Counted from the first letter of the stretch, positions 34,862 to 42,872 are shown. The stretch: 64,000 nt of DNA from Streptomyces griseosporeus (GCF_014656055.1 NZ_BNBR01000001.1:1054001-1118000); one strand, 5' to 3'. Made by a program: numbers and translations. The notes: a model not told the origin generated them from the letters alone.

Positions 34862-35520
34862 GAACCGTACTGGTGCTGGCCGCGCATCCGGACGACGAAC
34901 TGCTGGGCGCGGGCGCCACCTTCGCCCGGCACACCGCGGAGGGCGACGCCGTGCACGCCGTCGTGCTCACCGAGGGCGCCAGCAGCCGCTACCGGGAGGG
35001 ACTGGCGTCGGAGCTGGCGAAGGCGGCCAAGGGGGCGGCTCAGGTGCTGGGACTGGCCTCGCTGCGCCTGTGGCGGCTCCCCGACCAGCGCCTGGACTCC
35101 CTCCCGCTGATCGACGTGGTCCAGCGCGTGGAGGCGGTCGTCGACGAGCTCCGCCCCGACCTGGTGTACACGCACTTCCCGGGTGATGTGAACGCGGACC
35201 ACGGGATCGTGGCGCGCGCGGCCTGGACCGCCTGCCGGCCTTATGTGCTGCCCCGGCTGCGCCGGTTCGCGGTGTTCGAGACTCCGTCGTCCACGGAGTG
35301 GGCGTGGGCGACCGGAAAGATGTTCACCCCGACGCTCTATGTGGACGTCAGCGGGACTCTGGCCGTCAAGCTGGAGGCGATGAGGTGCTACGAGACAGAG
35401 GTGCGCGACCACCCCCACCCCCGCTCGCTGCGTGCCCTGGAGGAGCGCGCCCTCTACTGGGGGAGCCGGGTGGGGCGGGAGGCGGCCGAGCCCTTGCAGG
35501 TGCTGAGGGAGGTGTACTGA
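34858..35520 (+). CDS. PIG-L/LmbE-type de-N-acetylase
   Basis: 220 residues. The zinc motif 'AHPDDELLGAGAT' (9-21) and the later 'HFPGDVNADHGIVARA' (third ligand His) are both intact, so an active metal-dependent deacetylase is expected. Members remove acetyl groups from GlcNAc in precursors such as GlcNAc-PI or mycothiol, and from sugars in polysaccharide loci. Freed amines would be substrates for the formyltransferase encoded just upstream. The GTG start overlaps the formyltransferase stop (GTGA at 34858-34861). Confidence 0.88.
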   Translation: MRTVLVLAAHPDDELLGAGATFARHTAEGDAVHAVVLTEGASSRYREGLASELAKAAKGAAQVLGLASLRLWRLPDQRLDSLPLIDVVQRVEAVVDELRPDLVYTHFPGDVNADHGIVARAAWTACRPYVLPRLRRFAVFETPSSTEWAWATGKMFTPTLYVDVSGTLAVKLEAMRCYETEVRDHPHPRSLRALEERALYWGSRVGREAAEPLQVLREVY

Positions 35521-35521
35521 C

Positions 35522-36166
35522 GTGATTGTCGAACGGGCCCCGGCGGACCGGCTCCCGCGCGGGGACACGGCTTCGCGCCGTGCGGTGGACGTCGTCGTCG
35601 CCCTGGTGCTGCTGCCGTTCCTGCTGGTCCTGCTGGTGCTGCTCGGCCTGCTCGTCCGCTGCACCAGCCGGGGTCCTGCCCTGTACCGGCAGTGGCGGGT
35701 GGGCCGTGGCATGCGGCCGTTCACGATCCTGAAGCTGCGGTCGATGAGGGTCGGCGCCGACCGGACCGGCCCCGCGGTCTGCGGCGCGGCGGACCCGCGG
35801 GTCACGGCCGTCGGGCAGTGGCTGCGCAGGACGCGTCTGGACGAACTTCCGCAGGTGGTCAATCTGCTGCGGGGCGAGATGACCCTGATCGGGCCTCGGC
35901 CGGAGGTCGAACGGTTCCTGCCCTTCTACACCCCGGACGAACTGCGGCTGCTGGACTTCCGGCCCGGCATCATCGGCCCGGGAGCGCTGTACGCGGCCCG
36001 GCACTGCGCGGAGCTGGACGGCACGGACTCCGCCGAAACGCAGTATGTGGAGCGGCAGTTGCACGTGAAGCTGGCCCTGGACCTGGCCTACCTGCGGGAC
36101 CGCCGGCCGGCCACCGATCTGCGCCTGCTGGCCGAGGCCGCGGGCACGGTGCTGGGCCGCCGCTGA
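35522..36166 (+). CDS. Polyprenyl-phosphate phosphoglycosyl transferase (sugar transferase)
   Basis: 214 residues, the short monotopic type. A single hydrophobic helix (about 21-45) is followed by 'FTILKLRSMRVGAD', the catalytic Asp-Glu pair 'RLDELPQVVNLLRGEM' (Asp107, Glu108) and 'IGPRPEVERF'. It transfers phospho-sugar from a UDP-sugar to undecaprenyl phosphate and so starts the repeat unit. The GTG start lies one base after the deacetylase stop; this is the last gene of the operon begun at 24985. Confidence 0.93.
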   Translation: MIVERAPADRLPRGDTASRRAVDVVVALVLLPFLLVLLVLLGLLVRCTSRGPALYRQWRVGRGMRPFTILKLRSMRVGADRTGPAVCGAADPRVTAVGQWLRRTRLDELPQVVNLLRGEMTLIGPRPEVERFLPFYTPDELRLLDFRPGIIGPGALYAARHCAELDGTDSAETQYVERQLHVKLALDLAYLRDRRPATDLRLLAEAAGTVLGRR

Positions 36167-36184
36167 CGCGGGCCCGCACGGGGC

Positions 36185-37204
36185 TCACCGGCCGGCTTCG
36201 GCGGCGTGCCACAAGGCTCGCAGCTTCCGCGTGTCGAGGATGAGGGTGTACTGCCCGCGGATCATCTGCGCGCGCACGACGGGCGCGGTGGTGAACGTGG
36301 TGCGGCCGGCGTCGAGGGCCCGCAGGCCGATGACGAGGTTGCGCAGGTCGCCGTTGGACATACGGTCGTCGACGCTGACGGTGCGGGTGATCGCGTCGAG
36401 GATGCGTGCCGTGCCGATCGGACGGGTGAGGCCGACCCGGTCCCGGATGCGGGCGGCGAGACTGTGCAGGAACTGCTGCTGGTGCCTGATCCGGTCGAGT
36501 TCGCCGCCGGGCACGCCGTGCCGCTGCCTGACGTAGAGCAGCGCCTCCTCCCCGTGCATGAGGTGCGTGCCGGCTGTGAAACGGTGCTGCAGGACCGGGT
36601 CGTAGGAGTCGTGCTCGATCGTGACGGGCACGCCGCCGACCGCGTCGGTGAGGGCCTTGAAGCCGTGCCAGTCGATCACGGCGAAGTGGTCGATGCGGGT
36701 GCGGACGAGCTGCTCCACCGTCTGGATCATCAAGGGCGGTCCGCCCCAGGAGAACGCGGCGTTGATCTTGGCTGAGCCGTGGCCGAGGACAGGCACCCAG
36801 CTGTCCCGTGGCAGAGACATGACGTAGGCCGTGTGCCGGTCGCGGCTCAGGTGCACGAGCATCAGGGTGTCGGTCCGCTGGGCGCCGTACCGCCACAGCC
36901 GGGCGGTGGCGTCGCTGCCCGTGGTGGGTCTGGTGGAACGCCTGTCGACGCCGGCCAGGAGGAAGGTCGTGCCGCCGTCGTGGACGCTGGGGCGAGGCGG
37001 GCGCGGGCCGGTGGGGAAGGCGTCGGGAATACGTGTGACCTGGTCGCCGTAGTGGTTGGTGCCCCACCACACGGCACCGGCCCCGAGACCTGCCACCGTG
37101 AGCACGGCGGCGAGGCAGCACAGGAGGACGGCGCGCAGGATGTGGCGGCGGCGGACGGGCAGTGGGCGGGGTTCCCACTGCGGCCAGGCTGTGCGGGCAG
37201 GCAT
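36185..37204 (-). CDS. LytR-CpsA-Psr (LCP) family cell-wall polymer ligase
   Basis: 339 residues. An N-terminal membrane helix (about 22-45) is followed by an LCP domain: 'TFLLAGVDRR' at the start, 'RTDTLMLVHLSRDRHTAYVMSLPRDSWV' with the Arg/Asp residues that hold the polyprenyl pyrophosphate, then 'KINAAFSWGG' and 'RIRHQQQFLHSL'. LCP enzymes attach lipid-linked polymers to peptidoglycan, so the locus product is probably wall-anchored. It shares one base with the stop of the DegT-CapD gene (TGATG), which implies coupling. Confidence 0.93.
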   Translation of the reverse strand: MPARTAWPQWEPRPLPVRRRHILRAVLLCCLAAVLTVAGLGAGAVWWGTNHYGDQVTRIPDAFPTGPRPPRPSVHDGGTTFLLAGVDRRSTRPTTGSDATARLWRYGAQRTDTLMLVHLSRDRHTAYVMSLPRDSWVPVLGHGSAKINAAFSWGGPPLMIQTVEQLVRTRIDHFAVIDWHGFKALTDAVGGVPVTIEHDSYDPVLQHRFTAGTHLMHGEEALLYVRQRHGVPGGELDRIRHQQQFLHSLAARIRDRVGLTRPIGTARILDAITRTVSVDDRMSNGDLRNLVIGLRALDAGRTTFTTAPVVRAQMIRGQYTLILDTRKLRALWHAAEAGR

Positions 37205-39879
37205 CAGAAGTCGTCCGCGTAGGGGTCGGCCAGGGCGGCCTGCGCCCAGTCCGGTGCGGCGGCGGGGAAGCCGGGCAGCAGGGCGGCGAGGATCCTGCGC
37301 ACACCCGCGGTGTCGTTGCGTTCGGCCGCGGCCTGGAGGGCGGGCAGGTACCGGGCGAGGGCGACGGGGCGGGTCACGGGGGTGGCGATGGCGATGGCCG
37401 GATGGCCCGTGCGGGTACGCCGTTCATACGACGACAGCATGGGCTCGTCGCACTTCTCGCCCGGCCTGAGGCCCGTGTAGCGGATGTCGGCGTCCGGCAT
37501 GTGCTGGGAGCGGGCGTAGGTGCGCACCAGGTCCGCGATCCGCACCGGCCCGTCCAGATCGAGGACGAACACCTCGCCGTGGCAGGCCATGTGGGCCGCC
37601 TCCAGGACGAGTCCGACGGCCTCCTCGATGGTCATGACGTATCGGGTCGCCTCGGGATGGGGCACTGTCACCGGGCCGCCGTCGGTCAGTTGCCGGTTGA
37701 CGACGGAGAGCAGAGAGCCCCGGCTGCCGAGTACGACGCCGAAGCGGACGGCGGCGAACACGGTCCCCGGCGCGGTTCCCTGGCCGCTCCCGCACACGAC
37801 GAGTTCGGCCAGCCGCTTCGTCGCGCCGAGCACCGACACCGGGTCCGCCGCCTTGTCCGTGGAGATCAGCACAAAGCGCGCGGTGCCGGCGGCGATCGCG
37901 GCACGGACCAGGTTCTCGGTGCCGCACACGTTCGTCTTGACGCCTTCGCACGGGTGCAGTTCGAGCAGCGGCAGGTGCTTGTGGGCCGCCGCGTGGAAGA
38001 CGACTTCCGGGCGGAGTTCGCGGAACACCTGATCGATGCGGGGGCGGTCCCTGATGTCCGAGATCACCACGTCGTCACCTTGCAGGGCATCGCCGTACAA
38101 CTCCAGTTGGAGGCGGTGCAGGTTCGACTCGTCATGGTCGAGGAGGAACAGCCGGCTCGGCGCGAAGGCCCGTATCTGGTGGCAGAGTTCGGTACCGATG
38201 GAGCCGCCGGCGCCGGTGACCAGGACCCGCCGCCCGGCGATCACCGAGCGCGCGTCGGGGCTGACCACGTGCAGTTCGGCGCGCCCGGTCAGCGCGCTGA
38301 GGTCGAGCGAGCGCATGTCGCTGCCCACGACGTCGCGTTGGAGGGCGGCGACGAACGACGGAAGGTAGCGCACGCTCGCCCCGGCGCCCTCGGCGGCCTG
38401 GGCGACCTGCCGGAAGCGGTTGGCGGCGAGCCCCGGAATGGCGACCACGACCGCTTCGACACGGTGGGCCCGGACCATGTCGCGGGTGTCGTCCAGTCCG
38501 CCGAGAACGGGCAGTCCCACGGCGAGGCCGTCGTCGCGCCGGGCCGGGTCGTCGTCCAGGAAGCCCACCGGGTCGAGTCCGAACTCGGGGGTGTGCGCGA
38601 GGTCGCGGGCGAGGGACCGGCCGGCCTCTCCGGCACCGATCACCAGGGTGCGCAGCCCTCTCGGCCGGGTCCGGCCGCGGGCCGGGGCCGCGAGCCGGGC
38701 GAGCCGGTCGCAGACGTGGTCGACGTCCCGCTCGGAGAGGTCGGGGTACATCGGCAGTGACAACAGCTGCGGAAAGAGCGCTTCCACTCCCGGCAGGCCG
38801 TCCGGCGGAACGACGGCGGCGCGCTGGAAATACGGCATGTGGTGCAGGGGGATGAAATGGACGGATGTGCCGATGCCGTCGTCGGCGAGCAGTTCGATGA
38901 GCTGGTCGCGGTCGCGGCCGTACCGGTCCAGCACACGCACCACGTAGAGGTGCCGGGCGTGCCGGCCGGGGGTCGGGGACGTCAGGGGCTCCAGTCCGGG
39001 CACACCGGCGAGGGCCTCGTCGTACCGGGCGGCCACGGCGTTCCGCCGCTGCTGCCAGTCGTGGAAGTGGCCGAGCTGGGCCCGGCCGATCGCGGCCTGG
39101 ACGTCGGTCATGTTCGCCTTCAGCCCGGCTTCGTCGACCGAGTACCGCCAGTTGCCGCCGGGCAGATGCCGGCGCCAGGCGTCCGCGGACATGCCGTGCA
39201 GCCGGGCCCGGCCGATCCGGGCGGCCAGCTCCGGGTCCTCCGTGGTGACCATGCCGCCCTCGCCGACCGGCAGGTTCTTGGTGGCGTAGAAGCTGAAGCA
39301 GGCAGCCGCGGACAGGCCGCTGCCCACGGCCCGGTCCCCCACCGAGGTGCCCAGGGCGTGGGCGGCGTCCTCCACGACGCGGTTCGCCGGGAGGCCCGCG
39401 GCCTCGGCCAGGTCGTCGACGGGGGCGGGTGCGCCGCCGTAGTGCAGGACCATCATCGCCTGCGGGCTGCCGCCGCATGCCCGGGCGGCCCGCTCCACGG
39501 CGTCCGGGGTCGGCATGGCGGTAGCCGGGTCGGCGTCGACCAGGAACGGGCGCAGCCCGGCGTGGATCACGGCCTCGGCGGCACCGCAGAAGGTCAGGGC
39601 CGGCACCAGGACCGGTGCGCCGTCGGGGAGCCGGAGAGCGCGCAGCGACAGCTCCAGGGCGGCGGTACAGGAACTGACGGCGACAGCGTGGCGGGCCCCG
39701 ACGTGGGCCGCGAACTCCGCTTCGAACCGCTGGGTCTCGTGGCCCGTGGTCACCCATCCGGACTCCAGTACGCGCCGGGCGGCGCGCCGCGCCTCGGGGC
39801 TGATCCGGACGACCGCGAAGGGGATGCCGCCGGGGGCGGATTCCCGCCGGCGCCGGGGATGAAGCCGATGGACCGTCAT
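37204..39879 (-). CDS. DegT/DnrJ/EryC1 aminotransferase fused to a CapD-type dehydratase
   Basis: 891 residues, two enzymes in one chain. Residues about 15-395 are a sugar aminotransferase with PLP Lys201 in 'FSFYATKNLPVGEGG'. Residues about 408-891 repeat the soluble CapD architecture of the protein at 22616: 'TLVIGAGEAGRSLA' (411-424), 'TGAGGSIGTEL' (555-565) and 'STDKAADPVSVLGATKR' (673-689). In separate form these steps give a 4-keto-6-deoxy sugar and then a 4-amino sugar, so the fusion could channel the keto intermediate. The start has a GGGGAG site. It is driven by dyad promoter B and followed by the LCP gene. Confidence 0.9.
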   Translation of the reverse strand: MTVHRLHPRRRRESAPGGIPFAVVRISPEARRAARRVLESGWVTTGHETQRFEAEFAAHVGARHAVAVSSCTAALELSLRALRLPDGAPVLVPALTFCGAAEAVIHAGLRPFLVDADPATAMPTPDAVERAARACGGSPQAMMVLHYGGAPAPVDDLAEAAGLPANRVVEDAAHALGTSVGDRAVGSGLSAAACFSFYATKNLPVGEGGMVTTEDPELAARIGRARLHGMSADAWRRHLPGGNWRYSVDEAGLKANMTDVQAAIGRAQLGHFHDWQQRRNAVAARYDEALAGVPGLEPLTSPTPGRHARHLYVVRVLDRYGRDRDQLIELLADDGIGTSVHFIPLHHMPYFQRAAVVPPDGLPGVEALFPQLLSLPMYPDLSERDVDHVCDRLARLAAPARGRTRPRGLRTLVIGAGEAGRSLARDLAHTPEFGLDPVGFLDDDPARRDDGLAVGLPVLGGLDDTRDMVRAHRVEAVVVAIPGLAANRFRQVAQAAEGAGASVRYLPSFVAALQRDVVGSDMRSLDLSALTGRAELHVVSPDARSVIAGRRVLVTGAGGSIGTELCHQIRAFAPSRLFLLDHDESNLHRLQLELYGDALQGDDVVISDIRDRPRIDQVFRELRPEVVFHAAAHKHLPLLELHPCEGVKTNVCGTENLVRAAIAAGTARFVLISTDKAADPVSVLGATKRLAELVVCGSGQGTAPGTVFAAVRFGVVLGSRGSLLSVVNRQLTDGGPVTVPHPEATRYVMTIEEAVGLVLEAAHMACHGEVFVLDLDGPVRIADLVRTYARSQHMPDADIRYTGLRPGEKCDEPMLSSYERRTRTGHPAIAIATPVTRPVALARYLPALQAAAERNDTAGVRRILAALLPGFPAAAPDWAQAALADPYADDF

Positions 39880-39945
39880 GAGGTGCTCCCCGGTGGTACC
39901 CGTGAGGGGAACGGGCGCCGAAGCCTCGGACCTGGTGGATGAACC

Positions 39946-39997
39946 GTAAATTTACGGCGTATAGATACACTCTGGATCCGCCGGGGCATAGTGTCAA
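39946..39997 (-). promoter_or_regulatory. Dyad promoter B (drives DegT-CapD and LCP)
   Basis: On the minus strand: TTGACA (39997-39992), a 17-base spacer, CAGAGT (39974-39969), then the dyad (39968-39946) with left arm GTATCTATACG, one base, and right arm CGTAAATTTAC. The right arm itself lies in a short perfect palindrome (CCGTAAATTTACGG). The site sits between this operon and the divergent TetR gene, so it may also control the regulator. Confidence 0.75.
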
Positions 39998-40028
39998 TAC
40001 GCACGTCGGCTGCGCGGGAAGGGACAGC

Positions 40029-40781
40029 ATGGCAAGAGAGCGGACCAGAGACGACGCCCGGGGGTCGGCGGCGCCCGCGCGCCGCGCCAGCGACCGCGGC
40101 AAGTACGGGCGGCTGAGCCGGGAGCGGGTGCTCACCGCCGCCCTGGAGCTGGTCGACCGGGAGGGCCTCTCCGCGCTGAGCATGCGCCGGCTCGGGGCCG
40201 AGCTGGGGGTGGAGGCGATGGCCCTCTACCGGTACGCGGAGGGCAAGGACGCCCTGCTGGACGGGCTGGTGGAGGCGCTGTACCTGGAGCTGGAGGAGCG
40301 GCTGTCCGCCGGGGAGCCGGCCGACGACGGGTGGCGGGAGGGTCTGCACCGCGTCGCCCGGGCGACGTACGACGTGTGCCTCGCCCACCCGCAGGCGGTG
40401 CCGCTGCTGGCGACGCGCATGCTGGCGGTGCCGCTGGCCCGGCGGCCGCTGGCCGTCCTGAAGGATCACGAGCGGGTGCTGGGCCTGCTGCGCCGGTCCG
40501 GCCTGGACGAGGCCGGCACGGCGGCCGCCTTCCGCGCCTTCACGGCGTGGCTGCTCGGCTATGTGGAGGTGGAGCTGCGCCCCGTCGTGGACAACCCCGA
40601 CGAACCCGACCCGGCCTTCCGCCTGGGCCTGCACCGGATGCCCGCCCAGGACCTTCCCACCCTCCGCGAGACGGCCCCCGCCCTGGCCGAACCGGGCGGT
40701 CCGGAGGGCCTGTCGGCGGGGCTGGACGTGTTGCTGGACCGGTTCACCGGCCCTGACCGTCCAGCTCCCCCCAGACGATGA
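40029..40781 (+). CDS. TetR-family transcriptional regulator
   Basis: 250 residues from ATG 40029 (GAAGGGA site). The N-terminal HTH spans about residues 25-70 ('LSRERVLTAALELVDREGLSALSMRRLGAELGVEAMALYRY' region) and the C-terminal half matches the TetR_C-type ligand domain ('GLHRVARATYDVCLAHPQA'). It is the only DNA-binding regulator inside the polysaccharide locus and is divergent from dyad site B, which makes it the first candidate for binding all five 23-bp dyads. The ligand is unknown. The 3' end overlaps the convergent sortase gene by 38 bases. Confidence 0.88.
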   Translation: MARERTRDDARGSAAPARRASDRGKYGRLSRERVLTAALELVDREGLSALSMRRLGAELGVEAMALYRYAEGKDALLDGLVEALYLELEERLSAGEPADDGWREGLHRVARATYDVCLAHPQAVPLLATRMLAVPLARRPLAVLKDHERVLGLLRRSGLDEAGTAAAFRAFTAWLLGYVEVELRPVVDNPDEPDPAFRLGLHRMPAQDLPTLRETAPALAEPGGPEGLSAGLDVLLDRFTGPDRPAPPRR

Positions 40782-41412
40782 GCCGGTGGACGTAGTCGCG
40801 GCTGACCGGGTCGCGGTCCGTGCAGGTCGTGAGGGTGATCCGCGCCTTGTCGGGCTTGGCGCCGGGCTTGTCGGGGACCGGCGCGATGACTTCCACGTCG
40901 GTGGGCTTCACCGTTCGGCTCCCGGTGACGTGGTAGGTGAACGTCCGTCCCCGCCATTCGACGACGATCCGGTCCCCGCGCGCCAACTCGTCCAGCCGGT
41001 TGAAGGGCTGGCCCCAGCCCGTGCGGTGTCCGGCGACCGCGAAGTTGCCGACCTCCCCCGGCATCGCGGTGCCCGGATAGTGCCCAGGCCCCTTGGCGAG
41101 GTCACTCTGGGACACTCCCTCGACGATCACCGGCTGGTATCCGGCGCCGAAGCGCGGGATGCGCAGGACGGCGAGTGCCGCTCCTTCCGGAGGCGCGGAC
41201 TGCTTGCGGGGCGCCGGGTCGGCGCGCGGCGTCCGGCCGGTGACGGCCGGTGCCTCGCGCCTGGCCTGCGGCTCGGAGAGATCGGCGTGCAGTGCACGCT
41301 GGGCTCGCCCGTACTCCCGGTCCCGCTGCCAGTTCTGGAAGGCGGCGAAGGCCACCAGCAGCAGGCCCACGACGATCAGCACGGTCCCGGCCGTATGGAT
41401 CACTCTGCGCAT
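40744..41412 (-). CDS. Class E sortase
   Basis: 222 residues. An N-terminal membrane anchor (about 8-25) is followed by a charged linker and a sortase barrel with catalytic His129 ('VAGHRTGWG'), Cys197 ('TLTTCTDRD') and Arg210 ('HRLIVWGEL'). Class E sortases of streptomycetes cut LAxTG signals and attach the product to the wall. The ATG at 41412 lies 69 bases downstream of the GT2 stop on the same strand. A 37-residue peptide with an LAHTG signal is encoded two genes upstream in the same transcription unit, a natural substrate. Confidence 0.92.
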   Translation of the reverse strand: MRRVIHTAGTVLIVVGLLLVAFAAFQNWQRDREYGRAQRALHADLSEPQARREAPAVTGRTPRADPAPRKQSAPPEGAALAVLRIPRFGAGYQPVIVEGVSQSDLAKGPGHYPGTAMPGEVGNFAVAGHRTGWGQPFNRLDELARGDRIVVEWRGRTFTYHVTGSRTVKPTDVEVIAPVPDKPGAKPDKARITLTTCTDRDPVSRDYVHRLIVWGELDGQGR

Positions 41413-41481
41413 GGTGCGACATCCTCGGCATCGTGACGTGGCCGGTCTCCCGCTCGACCGGTCCCCGCCGGCCACGGGTGG

Positions 41482-42534
41482 TCAGGCGCGGCCCTTCTCG
41501 TAGACGGCGAGCCCCCTGGTCAGCCGCAGCGGCACCAGGATCAGCTCCACGACGAGGGCCTTCCACGCGTAGTAGGTGTTCACCACCTTGTTCACGTAGA
41601 GGTAGGGCAGGTTCCGGAACACCCGGCGGTACGGGATTCTGCGTCTGTGGGCGGCGTAGACCAGGGGCGGAGTCAGCAGCAGGATCTCCATGCCCAGCCA
41701 CCAGGTCAGGGTCCACAGGACACTCGCGTGGAAGACGAAGATCGCCAGGAAGGGCATGGCGTACCACAGGGGCGCGGACACGATGTCCCAGATCGCGATC
41801 AGGATCCACAGCAGGAGCACGGGCTTGTGTCTGGCCAGCCGCGCGGTGTGGATCCTCACGTTCTGGAAGAACCCCGACATCCAGCGCCACACCTGTTTGC
41901 GGAGGTAGGTCATGGTGGAGGGGTCGGCGGCCCAGGCGACGGCGTCTCCCACGTAGACCGCGCGCCGCCCCTCCTCCTGCTTGGACCAGGTGTAGTCCAT
42001 GTCCTCGACGATCGTCCGCTCGGGGAACCCGCCGAAGGCGCGCAACTCCTCGGTCCGGAAGGCCGAGCAGCAGCCGGAGCAGACCACGGGGCTGTTGGCG
42101 GCGTTCTGGATCGGGCGCTGGAAATGGAAGCCGAAGAGGTACTCGATGGACCTCCCGCGTTCCGTCGGCCGGTCCTCGAACCTGGTCATGACACATCCGG
42201 CGGCGATGGCCACCTTCGGATTCTCGAACGGTTCCAGGATCAGTTCGAGGTAGTCCGGCGCGAGGAGCGTGTCGGCGTCGACCGGGAGCACGAGGTCGGT
42301 CCACACGTACGGCAGCCCGTAGTTCTGCGCCCGGGCCTTGCTCCCCTGGTTGCACTCGGCCGTGAACACCGTGACGCCGTGCGCGAGTGCCACCTCGCGG
42401 GTCCGGTCGGTGGAGCAGTCGTCCACCACGATGATCTCGTCGAACGGGCGGGTCTGGGCGAGCAGGGACTCGAGCGTGTCCGCCAGCCCCTGCTCTTCGT
42501 TGTGCGCGGGAACCAGCGCACTGACGGTGGTCAT
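41482..42534 (-). CDS. Processive GT2 glycosyltransferase (cellulose/hyaluronan/PNAG synthase-like)
   Basis: 350 residues from ATG 42534. It has the GT-A fold with 'VPAHNEEQGL', the DxD 'DAD' at 86-88, the catalytic 'ED' at 177-178 and the processivity motif QVWRW at 214-218. Two to three C-terminal membrane helices (about 233-290) would form the translocation path. Such enzymes polymerise and export a beta-linked homopolymer without a lipid carrier, a system distinct from the Wzx/Wzy set in this locus. The gene starts 8 bases after the LAxTG peptide gene and precedes the sortase. Confidence 0.9.
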   Translation of the reverse strand: MTTVSALVPAHNEEQGLADTLESLLAQTRPFDEIIVVDDCSTDRTREVALAHGVTVFTAECNQGSKARAQNYGLPYVWTDLVLPVDADTLLAPDYLELILEPFENPKVAIAAGCVMTRFEDRPTERGRSIEYLFGFHFQRPIQNAANSPVVCSGCCSAFRTEELRAFGGFPERTIVEDMDYTWSKQEEGRRAVYVGDAVAWAADPSTMTYLRKQVWRWMSGFFQNVRIHTARLARHKPVLLLWILIAIWDIVSAPLWYAMPFLAIFVFHASVLWTLTWWLGMEILLLTPPLVYAAHRRRIPYRRVFRNLPYLYVNKVVNTYYAWKALVVELILVPLRLTRGLAVYEKGRA

Positions 42535-42542
42535 CGGCGACC

Positions 42543-42656
42543 TCAGCCTCGCTTGAAGATGCGGGCCAGGACCCCCACGCCTGCCGCCATCAGACCCACG
42601 AGCGCGTAGATCGGCCAGGACACCCCGGTATGGGCCAGTGATCCATTCTGCGTCAT
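42543..42656 (-). CDS. 37-residue LAxTG sorting-signal microprotein
   Basis: A 114-base reading frame with ATG at 42656, a GGGAGA site about six bases upstream and TGA at 42545-42543. The product begins MTQNGS, continues with LAHTG at residues 7-11, then a hydrophobic helix of about 20 residues (VSWPIYALVGL...) and ends in a basic RIFKRG tail. This is a complete class E sorting signal with almost nothing in front of it and no N-terminal signal peptide; the basic tail favours an N-out, C-in orientation. It is first in the operon peptide-GT2-sortase behind dyad promoter C. No function is established; a sortase substrate is the direct reading. Confidence 0.82.
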   Translation of the reverse strand: MTQNGSLAHTGVSWPIYALVGLMAAGVGVLARIFKRG

Positions 42657-42695
42657 GACTGTCTCCCTGTATGTGCCGCGAGTGGCGTGTACGAC

Positions 42696-42747
42696 AGACA
42701 TTTACGTCGTACACATACACCCTCGCGGATCTCGGCAGAGCTGTCAA
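42696..42747 (-). promoter_or_regulatory. Dyad promoter C (drives LAxTG peptide, GT2, sortase)
   Basis: On the minus strand: TTGACA (42747-42742), a 17-base spacer, GAGGGT (42724-42719), then the dyad (42718-42696) with left arm GTATGTGTACG, one base, and right arm CGTAAATGTCT. The outer right arm is the least conserved of the five copies. The peptide start codon is 40 bases downstream of the dyad. Confidence 0.73.
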
Positions 42748-42825
42748 TTTCAGCGCTTATGTCCGTTTTGCCAGCCTGGCTGGCGTGCCCCCGCCGGCCT
42801 GCCCTGCCGTCTCGTCACGGGCAAG

Positions 42826-42865
42826 GAAAAAGGGTCTCCGCAGGCAGATGCCTGCGGAGACCCTT
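42826..42865 (-). terminator. Rho-independent terminator of tRNA-Pro
   Basis: A perfect 16-base inverted repeat (42831-42846 and 42849-42864, arms beginning AGGGTCTCCG on the plus strand) is followed, reading on the minus strand, by TTTTTCC. It lies 8 bases beyond the tRNA 3' end and insulates the tRNA from the polysaccharide locus. Confidence 0.85.
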
Positions 42866-42872
42866 CACACTG

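Noticed and set aside
32428..35862. A very long minus-strand open frame across the flippase, formyltransferase and deacetylase genes
   Set aside because: Its translation is Arg/Ser/Gly-rich with no domain and it lies antisense to three genes with clear motifs and coupled starts; it is a GC-bias shadow.
14128..42872. Polysaccharide locus as an integrated island at tRNA-Pro
   Set aside because: No integrase, no repeat of the tRNA 3' end at the left boundary and no obvious GC shift were found; only the tRNA position hints at it.
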